From positions 1-20,879 of the forward strand of contig JAWUWK010000072.1 of NCBI GenBank assembly GCA_034111875.1: a stretch of DNA of 20,879 nt, in the 5' to 3' direction. The notes below the pieces were generated by a model. The model made no database searches. It was not told the DNA's origin and worked only from the letters and a program-made list of their open reading frames with translations. The translations under genes and the position numbers were made by a program. Origin of the DNA: Rs1 sp034111875. Its GTDB lineage: Bacteria; Pseudomonadota; Gammaproteobacteria; Pseudomonadales; Balneatricaceae. Numbering within the stretch: the stretch's first letter is position 1; each line of letters opens with the position of its first letter. Below are positions 1 to 8,305 of the stretch, piece by piece.

Positions 1-1
1 T

Positions 2-58
2 GGCAGGTATGCAGATTTAAGCCTCGCAGAAGACTTTAGAGAGCTGGTTAGGTTGTGA
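2..58 (+). CDS. possible C-terminal tail of a gene entering from the left
   Basis: An open frame of 18 codons runs from the window edge to a TGA at 56-58 and reads GRYADLSLAEDFRELVRL. It is amphipathic and charged like a genuine protein end, and the other plus-strand frames close sooner. It is too short to identify, and chance is a real alternative. No terminator is seen directly after it. Confidence 0.25.
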   Translation, partial: GRYADLSLAEDFRELVRL

Positions 59-224
59 ATAATTATAGTGGTTAATGTGTAAATAAAATCTGGGTTTATA
101 CCTAAAAACCCTGTCAAGCACTTTTTGTACTGAATAGTTACGATTAAGTAAGCCTAAATACGCACGGTAAGCTTGCTCTGGATGACGCTTTTATTGTACA
201 AACACCTGACACAGAGGGAAACCT

Positions 225-278
225 ATGGATACACTCCAGACGTTACTAAAATTTTACATCTGCGCCAATGAAGTATAA
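225..278 (+). CDS. possible 17-residue micro-ORF with strong ribosome-binding site
   Basis: The frame ATG...TAA encodes MDTLQTLLKFYICANEV. An AGAGGG at 213-218 sits six bases before the ATG, which is an excellent Shine-Dalgarno match and spacing. Ten bases after the stop begins a perfect 10-bp hairpin (288-313) followed by TTTT, so the frame could form a self-contained small transcription unit. The peptide is hydrophobic in its middle (LLKFYIC). There is no homology argument and so short a frame can arise by chance. It could instead be a leader peptide or the remnant of a longer gene. Confidence 0.22.
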   Translation: MDTLQTLLKFYICANEV

Positions 279-287
279 CAAATAAGG

Positions 288-313
288 ATAGGCGTCGGCT
301 GCGCGACGCCTAT
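288..313. terminator. bidirectional hairpin terminator overlapping the MFS stop codon
   Basis: Arms ATAGGCGTCG (288-297) and CGACGCCTAT (304-313) are perfectly complementary over 10 bp with a six-base loop. On the plus strand the stem is followed by a short T tract (TATTTTG); on the minus strand by CCTTATTTG. The minus-strand gene's stop codon (310-312) lies inside the stem. The structure fits intrinsic termination between converging transcripts. The T tracts are modest, so efficiency is uncertain. Confidence 0.55.
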
Positions 314-2670
314 TTTGCACTGCCATCGTCCACGTCCATCTCACCCATAGGGATTTCTTGTGGGGCATCTTCTAACATCGTCATCCACTCCCCTTCTCTC
401 GACTCTTCACCGGCACTGATATTATCCAATAACAGTGAGGCTGACTCAGGAATCATCTCAACAACCGCCGCGGCAACCTCAGTGGTATTCTCTGGAGAGG
501 CCTCTGAAAGTCGCTGTACTATATCAATCGCAACATCGGTATTAATTGCCGCCTGATGCGCCCTGGTCATCAGAGTATCAGGCTCATTACTATTTATTGA
601 AGTTAAATCTTCACTCAGATTTGTCATTACCTCAGCGGCGATAAGGCCGGCACTTTCAGGAATTGCTTCCACTACCGCCGCCGCCAAATCAATAGCGCTA
701 TCTGGAGCGACCTCGGTTAGCCTCTGCACTAAGTCAATCGCCGCATCTGTGTCGATCGCCTCTTGATAGATACGTTCTATGTAAAGCTCTGATCTCGCTG
801 TTTCTCCAATCTGAGTTTCTACTTCTGCGTCGGCAATATGTTCAGCTAGTTCGGCGGCCATTGAAACCGCCGTTTCAGGCGCCATTTCTGCAAGTGTCAC
901 AGCAACATCTACGGTTTGTTCGGGAACGACTTGCCATATTTGACTAGCGATATCAATCACTGCTTGCTCTGAGGTATCTTCCGCTTCATCCGCTGGGCGC
1001 AAAGCTTCTCTTTCATCGAGCATTACTTGAGCATAGTACTCCGCGACTTGCACGGCGGAATCAGGCGCGGATTCAACGGCGACTTTTGCCATATCAACGC
1101 GAAGCTCAGGATAGGCATAGCCAATCTCAGCGGCGACAGAGACGACTTGATCAGGATGAGTCTCGGCGAGTTTTTGAACTAATTCATAAGCTAACTCAGG
1201 CGCTGTATCTACTATCGCTCGAGCAATTTCCATGATGCGATAAGGCAATGCTTGTTGCATCACTTCGTATAAACGCAAGACATCAATGCCTTTCACTGAA
1301 GCTAGCGCACTGGCCATCTCTACAGCCCTTTCAGGTTGACTGATCGCGATTGCCCGCACCATATTAACCGCTGCCCCTTGATCGGTTCTGGCTATATCAA
1401 TTGCAGTCTGCGCATCTGAACTCAAATGTTGTACTACCGGTTGATATTCGGTACGCGGATCTAGCTCGACCATTGCAGTTATTGTAGAGCCTTGCATAAC
1501 AAAATTTTCTTGTTTGGCAATAGGTAACGCCTCCCTCTCACTCATTCGATACAACACAAATCCGGCCAACATTAATTGGATAAAAGCCAAGTAATAAAAC
1601 AGCGAATTATTGCCAAAAACATCCATCACTAGCGCCGCTGAATAAGGCCCAATAATGCCTCCCAATGAGAAAGCTAGTATCATACTGCCCATAGCCGCCA
1701 CCATTTCATTTTGTTTCAAGCGATCAAAAACTTCTGAAATACTTAGAGGGTATAGGCAAGCGATAATGCCCGCAGTAACTGCAGTGGCTATAAACAGCGG
1801 CCACTCCAAATGTAATGGTGCGACTAGCGTGGCGACAATCCCCACCACAACCGAAATTAACAGTAAAACCAAAATAACTGAGCGACGATCGTATTTATCA
1901 GATAGATGGCCGACGGGAAATTGTAAAACAAAAGCGCCGAGGATGGCGGCCCCCATGTATAGGCTTAATTGAAAATCAACTATCTGATGACTTTTGGCAA
2001 ACACAGGCAACATATTAAACAACGCCGCATATACTAGTCCGCCTGTAATACAACAAGCGACCCCCAAAGGTGACTTTTTGACTAAGGCAATCACCGACAT
2101 TGGAATAACATCTCCTATTACCGGTCCTGAATTTTTACTTAAAGCAATAGGCATTATCGCTAAGCATAGCAATATACCACCGACTACGAATAAAGTTTCT
2201 CCACTGGGTGCGGCTATATTTAATAAAAACTGTCCGACAAATAAACCGCTTAACGCTACCGCGTTATAGATTGCCAGTACTTTACCTCGGCTCTCTTTTG
2301 TCGAGCTATCACTGAGCCAACTTTCCATAGCGGTAAAAGCGCAGGCATTACAAAAACCCATAGCAATTCGCATAGCGCCCCACAAGATAGGATCGGCATC
2401 AAAACTACAGAGTAAGATGCTCACAGCACCTAGCGCGACACAGCCTGCAAAAACACGTACATGCCCGGCGCGTCTTATTAAATTTTTACTATAGACAGCG
2501 CCCAACAACATCCCTACATAGTAAAGCGATAGGACTAAACCAATGGTATCAGTGGATAGATTTTCTAAATCCATTTTTACCGGCAGCAATACATTCAGCA
2601 AACCGTTGCCCATCATTAAGATAAAGCAGCTGATAAATAAAGAAATCAGGGAGAGGAAAGTAGTACCCAT
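310..2670 (-). CDS. MFS transporter with large C-terminal repeat domain
   Basis: The predicted 786-residue protein is a membrane transporter of the major facilitator superfamily, resembling the YcaD-like branch. Residues ~1-375 form the transporter: about twelve hydrophobic segments, with the cytoplasmic-loop motif GHLSDKYDRRSV near residue 256 and an early YSKNLIRRAG loop. Ordinary MFS proteins end near 400 residues. Here a soluble, acidic, alanine- and glutamate-rich extension of ~410 residues follows. It is built from helical repeats with a proline roughly every 16 residues (patterns such as APDSAIDLAAAVVEAIPESA). The region ~636-676 closely repeats at ~705-746 (DTDAAIDLVQRLTEVAP versus NTDVAIDIVQRLSEASP). 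This suggests an alpha-solenoid, HEAT-like scaffold, presumably cytoplasmic because MFS C termini usually are. The substrate is unknown. The gene stands alone and ends inside a hairpin shared with the opposite strand. The transporter call is firm; the function of the extension is inference. Confidence 0.85.
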   Translation of the reverse strand: MGTTFLSLISLFISCFILMMGNGLLNVLLPVKMDLENLSTDTIGLVLSLYYVGMLLGAVYSKNLIRRAGHVRVFAGCVALGAVSILLCSFDADPILWGAMRIAMGFCNACAFTAMESWLSDSSTKESRGKVLAIYNAVALSGLFVGQFLLNIAAPSGETLFVVGGILLCLAIMPIALSKNSGPVIGDVIPMSVIALVKKSPLGVACCITGGLVYAALFNMLPVFAKSHQIVDFQLSLYMGAAILGAFVLQFPVGHLSDKYDRRSVILVLLLISVVVGIVATLVAPLHLEWPLFIATAVTAGIIACLYPLSISEVFDRLKQNEMVAAMGSMILAFSLGGIIGPYSAALVMDVFGNNSLFYYLAFIQLMLAGFVLYRMSEREALPIAKQENFVMQGSTITAMVELDPRTEYQPVVQHLSSDAQTAIDIARTDQGAAVNMVRAIAISQPERAVEMASALASVKGIDVLRLYEVMQQALPYRIMEIARAIVDTAPELAYELVQKLAETHPDQVVSVAAEIGYAYPELRVDMAKVAVESAPDSAVQVAEYYAQVMLDEREALRPADEAEDTSEQAVIDIASQIWQVVPEQTVDVAVTLAEMAPETAVSMAAELAEHIADAEVETQIGETARSELYIERIYQEAIDTDAAIDLVQRLTEVAPDSAIDLAAAVVEAIPESAGLIAAEVMTNLSEDLTSINSNEPDTLMTRAHQAAINTDVAIDIVQRLSEASPENTTEVAAAVVEMIPESASLLLDNISAGEESREGEWMTMLEDAPQEIPMGEMDVDDGSAK

Positions 2671-3199
2671 AAAAGAATCTCAATAATTGTGAGTGATGTA
2701 ACAAGGTCAACGACGGTCGATCTTTCGATAGTATAGTAACTTTTTTAATAGTAAATACGACATTGAGATTAATTTAATAAAAACCTTACTCTCGCCGACA
2801 TAGCCTTTGACTAGGACTTAGAAACCCCTTTGAGAACCTATGGCTGAAGGGCCTTTTTCCAGCCTTAGCATAAACTAAACTAGCTCTCAACGGCGGCGGA
2901 TATTACACTGACACGTGCAAGGAGAAGGCAACAAAAACGACATATTCTGTCTTTGTATCGTCGTCTTATTAACTCATTCAAATATAGGCTATCACTTGCA
3001 AACTTGCGATTGTCGCCACTTTTTTATCTCAATAAAGTAAAATCTTCAAGGTTGCAATATTAATAGCTACTTGGCACACTTGAATCCCTGTCACCCTCGC
3101 CACTATCCTGCAATATAAGGCGCTTTAGCCTTACTTGCTGCTTTCTTAGCTAACTTGTAAACCGACTATTTGCGCCAAAATACGTTACAATTCTGAAAA
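2671..3199. other. gene-free stretch between two divergent genes
   Basis: This 529-base AT-rich region must hold the promoters of the MFS gene (leftward) and the M50 protease gene (rightward). A weak hairpin GGCTG...CAGCC lies near 2840-2862. I see no ORF with a credible start, no tRNA, and no recognisable riboswitch. Its length leaves room for a small RNA, but nothing specific supports one. Confidence 0.4.
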
Positions 3200-4315
3200 A
3201 TGGCTAAATCGCCAACGAATCAAGAGGCTATTGTGGAACTACTACTTACCGAATGCCTAGGTCGCCCTCTGCGCCTAGAGGGGTCTATGGCTGGCTGGCA
3301 GCAACTTTATTGGGATAATCAATTAGTGGCGCAACAAGCTGCCAGCAGTCTACAAAGCGTGACTCACAGCCATAACTTCCAGCTTAAAAACGCTGAAAAA
3401 ACCTTGGAATGTAAACTAGATATCGACCTCCAATGGCAGCCATTTTCACTGAGTTACAGTCTTTTTATTAATGGCCAATTAGTCACTGAAGGTCAGCGTA
3501 ATACCCAAGATATCGAGCGACAAACACCCGTCGAAAAGCCGAAACTCAAGCAAAAAATCAGTTTGATTGGCTTGGGTTCTCTTGCGTTAAAGTTATTTAA
3601 AAGCGCCAAAGCCATTAAGGTTCTTTTTGCGGGTGCTAGTCTAGCCGCTTATAGCTGGTTGTTTTCTTTTGAGTTCGCGCTCGCGTTAATCGGCTGTTTA
3701 GTGTTCCACGAATACGGCCACATTCGCGCCATGAAATACTTCAAAATGCCGACAAAAGGCATCTATTTAATTCCTTTTGTCGGTGGCTTAGCCATGAGTG
3801 ATAGCAAAATAAACACCCGCTGGCAAGATGTTGTTATCTCTATCATGGGGCCAACTTTCGGCATGTTTTTGTCAATCGCAGCACTGCTTGCCTATTGGAT
3901 AACCGACCTGCCGTTTTTTGCCGCTCTCGCCTCACTGAATGCCCTGTTAAATTTATTTAATTTACTGCCGATTTTACCTCTAGATGGCGGACACATTTTA
4001 AAAAGTATCAGTTTCTCATTTAACTCTATTACGGGTATTACCCTTTGCGCTGTCGCCGCCGCGGTGGGCATCTATTTTTGTTATATTTATCACTTGGGAT
4101 TATTGGCTATTATGCTTTTAATAGGCAGTGTTGAAATTCTCGTTGAATGGCGCAATCGCCATATAAGCCACTTACTGCCGCTGGACCGCTACGGACAAAT
4201 TGTCTCAAGCTTGTGGTACTTAATCACCTCGAGTGTACTAATTGCGATTATTTTTGCCGTGGCCGAAAGTAATGATCCTATACTCAGTATGCCATTGAAA
4301 ATATTAGCCAGTTAA
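3200..4315 (+). CDS. site-2 protease family (M50) membrane zinc metalloprotease
   Basis: The predicted 371-residue protein is an intramembrane zinc metalloprotease of the S2P/M50 family. The zinc-binding HEXXH motif is HEYGH at residues 170-174, in the first part of a hydrophobic core. The third ligand lies in NLLPILPLDGGHIL with D262, matching the family signature NxxPxxxLDGG. Residues 1-~115 form a hydrophilic N-terminal domain with no obvious signal peptide. From ~130 onward there are about six membrane segments. No PDZ domain is visible, unlike RseP. Family members cleave membrane-anchored substrates, often anti-sigma factors; no such partner lies nearby, so the substrate is unknown. The ATG start is preceded only by a weak purine stretch. 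The gene is read alone, 104 bases before dapC. Confidence 0.85.
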   Translation: MAKSPTNQEAIVELLLTECLGRPLRLEGSMAGWQQLYWDNQLVAQQAASSLQSVTHSHNFQLKNAEKTLECKLDIDLQWQPFSLSYSLFINGQLVTEGQRNTQDIERQTPVEKPKLKQKISLIGLGSLALKLFKSAKAIKVLFAGASLAAYSWLFSFEFALALIGCLVFHEYGHIRAMKYFKMPTKGIYLIPFVGGLAMSDSKINTRWQDVVISIMGPTFGMFLSIAALLAYWITDLPFFAALASLNALLNLFNLLPILPLDGGHILKSISFSFNSITGITLCAVAAAVGIYFCYIYHLGLLAIMLLIGSVEILVEWRNRHISHLLPLDRYGQIVSSLWYLITSSVLIAIIFAVAESNDPILSMPLKILAS

Positions 4316-4342
4316 TCAGTATTCAGCACGAGGTGACTGCGC

Positions 4343-4392
4343 TATAATCTGCAGCCATTTGACGGCGATATAGTCAGTTCAGCAGCTGACTA
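4343..4392 (+). promoter_or_regulatory. candidate dapC promoter -10 box and downstream inverted repeat
   Basis: TATAAT at 4343-4348 is a perfect -10 box; no good -35 is seen at the usual distance. Downstream, TAGTCAG (4371-4377) and CTGACTA (4386-4392) form a perfect 7-bp inverted repeat with an eight-base spacer, located 28 bases before the dapC ATG. It could be an operator or a leader hairpin. A good Shine-Dalgarno (AAGAGG) follows, separated from the ATG by a few bases. The assignment is from sequence alone. Confidence 0.35.
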
Positions 4393-4419
4393 GAATAGAG
4401 CAACGATAAGAGGCAAGTT

Positions 4420-5628
4420 ATGAATCCAGCGCTATTACAGTTACAGCCTTACCCTTTTGAGAGACTCGCGGGATTAAAATCAACTGTCACCCCAGCTGCA
4501 ATAAAGCATATTGCTTTTTCAATAGGCGAGCCTAAGCACGAGTCCCCGGCGTTTGCCGCACAAGCGATCAAAGATAATTTCGCTGGGCTAGCAAAGTACC
4601 CGACAACCAAAGGTATCCCTGAACTCAGTGAGTGTATCGCCAGCTGGTGTCAACAGCGGTTTGGCTTAGCCCCTAACAGCTTAGACCCAGGGCAAAATGT
4701 AGTCCCCGTCAATGGCACCCGTGAAGCGATCTTTGCTTTTATCCAAGCGGCAGTAACACGGTGTGAAGACGCGCTTGTCATCTGCCCTAATCCTTTTTAT
4801 CAAATATACGAGGGTGCCGCCTATTTAGCCGGCGCTGAACCTTATTATTTAAACTGTGAAAGCGAGAGTCAGTTCATACCCGATTACGACGCAGTACCTG
4901 AAGATATTTGGCAGCGCTGCCAAGTGTTGTTTATTTGTTCGCCCAGTAACCCAACGGGCTCAGTAACAGACCTAGCAACGTTAAAGACACTCATTGAGTT
5001 AGCCGATAAGTACGATTTCGTACTTGTCAGTGATGAGTGCTACTCCGAAATTTATTTTGATGAAGCCAATCCGCCCATTGGCTTATTGCAAGCCTGTGCG
5101 CTTATTGGGCGTGATGATTACCAGCGCTGTGTGGTGATGCATAGCCTCTCTAAACGCTCAAACCTGCCAGGACTGCGCTCGGGTTTTGTGGCCGGTGATA
5201 AGACATTACTTATGCCTTTTTTACAATACAGAACTTATCACGGCTGCGCGATGCCTATTCAACACCAAATGGCTTCCATTGCCGCTTGGTCTGACGAGGC
5301 ACACGTGTTGCAAAATCGTGATTTATACCGAGAGAAATTTACTAAAGTAATAGAAATTCTGAGCCCTGTATTAGAGGTTACACAACCTCAAGGGAGCTTC
5401 TATCTCTGGGTCAAAACCCCAATAGATGATGAAACATTTGCCCGGGATTTATTTGCTCAGCAAAACCTGACGTTATTACCTGGCAGCTATTTATCCCGAG
5501 AAGTAGACGCCAGAATTCCCGGAAAAAACTTTGTACGTATGGCATTAGTAGCGACCTTAGATGAGTGTTTAGAAGGCGCGAAGCGCATTAGAACTTACGT
5601 AGAATCGCTGCAAATACAAGGACACTAA
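4420..5628 (+). CDS. dapC: N-succinyldiaminopimelate aminotransferase
   Basis: The product is a PLP-dependent fold-type I aminotransferase of 402 residues. It is predicted to interconvert N-succinyl-2-amino-6-ketopimelate and N-succinyl-LL-2,6-diaminopimelate with glutamate as amino donor, in the succinylase route to lysine and peptidoglycan diaminopimelate. The N terminus MNPALLQLQPYPFERLAGL is typical of the gammaproteobacterial DapC. The cofactor-binding pieces are visible: CSPSNPTG, the SDECYSEIYF aspartate/tyrosine segment, and SLSKRSNLPGLRSG with Schiff-base lysine K245. The phosphate-contacting R is in the same loop. Length equals that of typical DapC proteins. Position upstream of dapD and dapE supports the specific substrate over a generic class I aminotransferase. 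The stop lies one base before the next ATG, implying co-transcription. Confidence 0.93.
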   Translation: MNPALLQLQPYPFERLAGLKSTVTPAAIKHIAFSIGEPKHESPAFAAQAIKDNFAGLAKYPTTKGIPELSECIASWCQQRFGLAPNSLDPGQNVVPVNGTREAIFAFIQAAVTRCEDALVICPNPFYQIYEGAAYLAGAEPYYLNCESESQFIPDYDAVPEDIWQRCQVLFICSPSNPTGSVTDLATLKTLIELADKYDFVLVSDECYSEIYFDEANPPIGLLQACALIGRDDYQRCVVMHSLSKRSNLPGLRSGFVAGDKTLLMPFLQYRTYHGCAMPIQHQMASIAAWSDEAHVLQNRDLYREKFTKVIEILSPVLEVTQPQGSFYLWVKTPIDDETFARDLFAQQNLTLLPGSYLSREVDARIPGKNFVRMALVATLDECLEGAKRIRTYVESLQIQGH

Positions 5629-5629
5629 T

Positions 5630-5980
5630 ATGTCGGTTGTTATGTATGGCATCAAAAATTGCGACACTATTAAAAAAGCCAAACAATGGCTTGAGTCACA
5701 CGCTATCAGCTATCGCTTTCACGACTATAGGAGTGACGGCATAGATGAGACACTGCTGAGCGCCTTTTTAGCCGCAGAAAGTTGGGAAGTACTGCTCAAC
5801 AAACGAGGTACAACATGGCGACAACAGCCGGATGCGGTAAAAAATAATATTGAAAAAGAGAGTGCAATTGCATTAATGCTTGAGTATCCAGCAATGATAA
5901 AGCGCCCAGTATTAATTACCAAAAATAAGCTAGTCGTTGGCTTTAAAGCCGAACAGTACCAAAACATTTTCACTAATTAG
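5630..5980 (+). CDS. yffB: ArsC/Spx-family thioredoxin-fold protein (YffB-like)
   Basis: The 116-residue product belongs to the ArsC/Spx thioredoxin-fold family. It shows the hallmark N-terminal GIKNCDTIKKAKQWL with a single cysteine, C11, and a central LLNKRGTTWR followed by IKRPVLITKNKLVVGF, the segment carrying the cis-proline (RPV). Length is typical of YffB/ArsC-like proteins. True arsenate reductases have a CX5R-type anion site around the N-terminal cysteine; this C-D-T-I-K-K pattern is the YffB type, whose biochemical role is not established. It is sandwiched between dapC and dapD, an arrangement also known from other gammaproteobacteria, so it probably shares their transcript. Arsenate reduction should not be inferred despite an ars locus elsewhere in the window. 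Confidence 0.88.
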   Translation: MSVVMYGIKNCDTIKKAKQWLESHAISYRFHDYRSDGIDETLLSAFLAAESWEVLLNKRGTTWRQQPDAVKNNIEKESAIALMLEYPAMIKRPVLITKNKLVVGFKAEQYQNIFTN

Positions 5981-6040
5981 TCTTAGTTAATTGCTAAGCG
6001 AATTATCCAAAGACTTCACTAACAGGCTACGGAGAGTATT

Positions 6041-7075
6041 ATGAGTTTTTTTGCATTTGGTATCGGTATCGGTACTCAGTCAGCAACAGGCGATTGGTTG
6101 GAAGTATATTACAACCAACCTTTATTAAACCCATCTGACGCTTTAGTAAAAGCCGTTGGTGATTGCATTGACTATGAGCCGGGCAGTGACGCTGCGATAG
6201 AAATCTGCCAAGAGCAACTCAAAGCATTAGAGGTGGCACTCTTGGCTATAGGTGAAGAACAACAAGCTGAAGTTATCGAGGTAATTACAGGCTCTAGTCA
6301 ACCTATGGTTGTGACTATTTTAGCCACAGATTCCGCGCCTGCAAGTACACCTGAAGCCTATCTAAAGCTCACCTTGTTATCGTCACGATTGGTGCAACCG
6401 CAGAAGATTGATTTAACCGGTCAATTTGCCTTATTACCTAATGTTGCCTGGACCAATGAAGGCGCTGTAGCTCTTGAAGAATTGCCTAAACGCCAACTTG
6501 CGGCAAGGGCACAAGGGCGCGTACTGGATGTTTTTTCAGTCGATAAATTCCCTAAAATGAGTAATTACGTTGTGCCTACTGGTATCCGTATTGGCGATAC
6601 TTCAAGAGTAAGACTTGGCGCCCATGTAGGCGATGGCACTACGGTGATGCACGAGGGCTTTATCAATTTCAACGCGGGCACATTAGGTGTAGGCATGATT
6701 GAAGGGCGTATTTCGGCTGGTGTCGTGATTGGCAATGGCACTGACATTGGCGGCAGCGCTTCTACGATGGGCACACTTTCGGGTGGCAACAACGTGGTCA
6801 TTTCTGTTGGTGAGAACTGTCTCCTGGGTGCCAATGCCGGTACTGGCATCCCCCTTGGCGATAGATGCACAATAGAAGCCGGTCTGTATGTTACCGCTGG
6901 GGCTAAAGTGACCATTTTAGACGACAAAAACCAAACAGTATCTAGAGTAAAAGCTGCTGAACTCGCCGGAAAATCGGACTTACTGTTCCGGCGTAACTCG
7001 CAAAATGGCTGTATTGAAGTAAAAACCAACCAGTCGGCAATCGAGCTAAACGAAGCCTTGCACAAGCATAATTAA
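6041..7075 (+). CDS. dapD: 2,3,4,5-tetrahydrodipicolinate N-succinyltransferase
   Basis: DapD transfers succinyl from succinyl-CoA to tetrahydrodipicolinate, the committed step of the succinylase branch of lysine biosynthesis. The 344-residue product is the long form found in Pseudomonas-type gammaproteobacteria and related to the actinobacterial enzyme, not the ~274-residue enterobacterial form. Residues ~1-150 form an alpha/beta N-terminal domain. From ~180 the glycine-rich hexapeptide repeats of a left-handed beta-helix are evident: GDTSRVRLGAHVGDGTTV, GMIEGRISAGVVIGNGTDIG, STMGTLSGGNN, CLLGANAGTGIPLGD. The C terminus is a short alternating strand/helix tail. A strong GGAG Shine-Dalgarno lies shortly before the ATG. 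The order dapC - yffB - dapD - dapE confirms the assignment. Confidence 0.95.
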   Translation: MSFFAFGIGIGTQSATGDWLEVYYNQPLLNPSDALVKAVGDCIDYEPGSDAAIEICQEQLKALEVALLAIGEEQQAEVIEVITGSSQPMVVTILATDSAPASTPEAYLKLTLLSSRLVQPQKIDLTGQFALLPNVAWTNEGAVALEELPKRQLAARAQGRVLDVFSVDKFPKMSNYVVPTGIRIGDTSRVRLGAHVGDGTTVMHEGFINFNAGTLGVGMIEGRISAGVVIGNGTDIGGSASTMGTLSGGNNVVISVGENCLLGANAGTGIPLGDRCTIEAGLYVTAGAKVTILDDKNQTVSRVKAAELAGKSDLLFRRNSQNGCIEVKTNQSAIELNEALHKHN

Positions 7076-7167
7076 TTGAGCTCACTCAGCTGTGCCAATC
7101 TACATTTTAAGTGGGTTGGTTAGCTATTTTATACTTTTAAAAAATCTAGATTACTCAGAGTTAACCT

Positions 7168-8304
7168 ATGAAAAAGTCTGCCACTATCCAACTCGTCTGC
7201 GATTTAATCTCACGTAAATCTGTCACCCCAGAGGATGCTGGTTGCCAGGACGTATTGATTGAACGGCTAGAGAAAATCGGCTTCGTCATAGAAAAAATGC
7301 CATTTGGCGAAGTTAAAAATTTTTGGGCCAGGCGTGGCGCAACCAGACCATTATTGTGTTTTGCCGGCCATACCGATGTGGTGCCATCTGGCCCACTCGA
7401 TCAATGGCACAGCGATCCCTTTTCCGCCACAATTAGGGATGGCTATGTCCATGGCCGCGGCGCCGCTGATATGAAAGGCGGTATTGCGGCATGGATTACC
7501 GCACTGGAAAGATTTCTAACCCATCACCCTGACCATAAAGGCTCTATAGCGCTGTTGATAACGAGTGATGAAGAAGGCCCATTTATCAACGGCACGACAA
7601 AGGTGATCGATGCCCTTGAAGCGCGAAATGAAAAAATTGACTGGTGTGTGGTTGGAGAGGCATCAAGTACTGAGTATTTAGGCGATATCATCAAAAATGG
7701 TCGCCGCGGTTCCCTCAGTGGTAAATTAATCATCAAAGGCATACAAGGCCATGTTGCCTACCCGCACTTAGTCAAAAATCCAATACATTTAGCGGCTGGC
7801 GCTATTGCAGAAATCACCCAGCAGCACTGGGATGCCGGCAATCAATTCTTCCCGCCCACCAGCTTTCAAATTTCTAACTATCACGCGGGAACAGGGGCCA
7901 ATAACATAGTACCGGGAGAAGCGGTTTTAGATTTCAATTTCCGCTTCTCAACAGAATCCAGCCAAAACCAGTTAAAATCAAAAGTACATGCCATACTTGA
8001 CAAACACCCGTTAGATTACAGGATTGACTGGGCCTTTTCAGGCAATCCGTTCTTGACCAGCAGCGGTGAGCTAATTGACGCGAGTATGGCTGCCGTCAAG
8101 TCAGTCACCGGCTTAGATACACAACTTTCAACCTCAGGCGGTACTTCAGATGGCAGGTTTATTGCACCAACAGGAGCACAAGTGATTGAATTAGGACCGG
8201 TAAATGCAACTATTCACAAAATCAATGAATGCGTTAAAACAGCAGATTTAGACACGCTCTCGAATGTTTATGAAAATATACTTGCCAGACTACTCCTAGA
8301 CTAA
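7168..8304 (+). CDS. dapE: succinyl-diaminopimelate desuccinylase
   Basis: DapE is a di-zinc M20-family hydrolase that removes succinate from N-succinyl-LL-diaminopimelate. The 378-residue product carries all metal ligands at the expected places: H68 and D70 in GHTDVVPSG, D101 in GAADMKGG, the catalytic pair E135/E136 in TSDEEG, E164 in VGEASSTEYLGD, and H350 in NATIHKINE. The dimerisation lid domain lies between ~180 and ~295 (RRGSLSGKLIIKGIQGHVAYPH). Length is normal for the family. The start ATG has only a weak ribosome site. The 92-base gap after dapD may contain a separate promoter, but it holds no other gene. The next gene starts one base after the dapE stop. Confidence 0.96.
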   Translation: MKKSATIQLVCDLISRKSVTPEDAGCQDVLIERLEKIGFVIEKMPFGEVKNFWARRGATRPLLCFAGHTDVVPSGPLDQWHSDPFSATIRDGYVHGRGAADMKGGIAAWITALERFLTHHPDHKGSIALLITSDEEGPFINGTTKVIDALEARNEKIDWCVVGEASSTEYLGDIIKNGRRGSLSGKLIIKGIQGHVAYPHLVKNPIHLAAGAIAEITQQHWDAGNQFFPPTSFQISNYHAGTGANNIVPGEAVLDFNFRFSTESSQNQLKSKVHAILDKHPLDYRIDWAFSGNPFLTSSGELIDASMAAVKSVTGLDTQLSTSGGTSDGRFIAPTGAQVIELGPVNATIHKINECVKTADLDTLSNVYENILARLLLD

Positions 8305-8305
8305 C

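Noticed and set aside
5630..5980. Arsenate reductase ArsC as the function of the yffB-like gene
   Set aside because: Its active-site loop is of YffB/Spx type, and it is linked to the dap genes, far from the ars locus.
6565..7065. 166-codon minus-strand frame opposite dapD
   Set aside because: It is a shadow of the glycine-rich hexapeptide repeats of DapD; no independent support.
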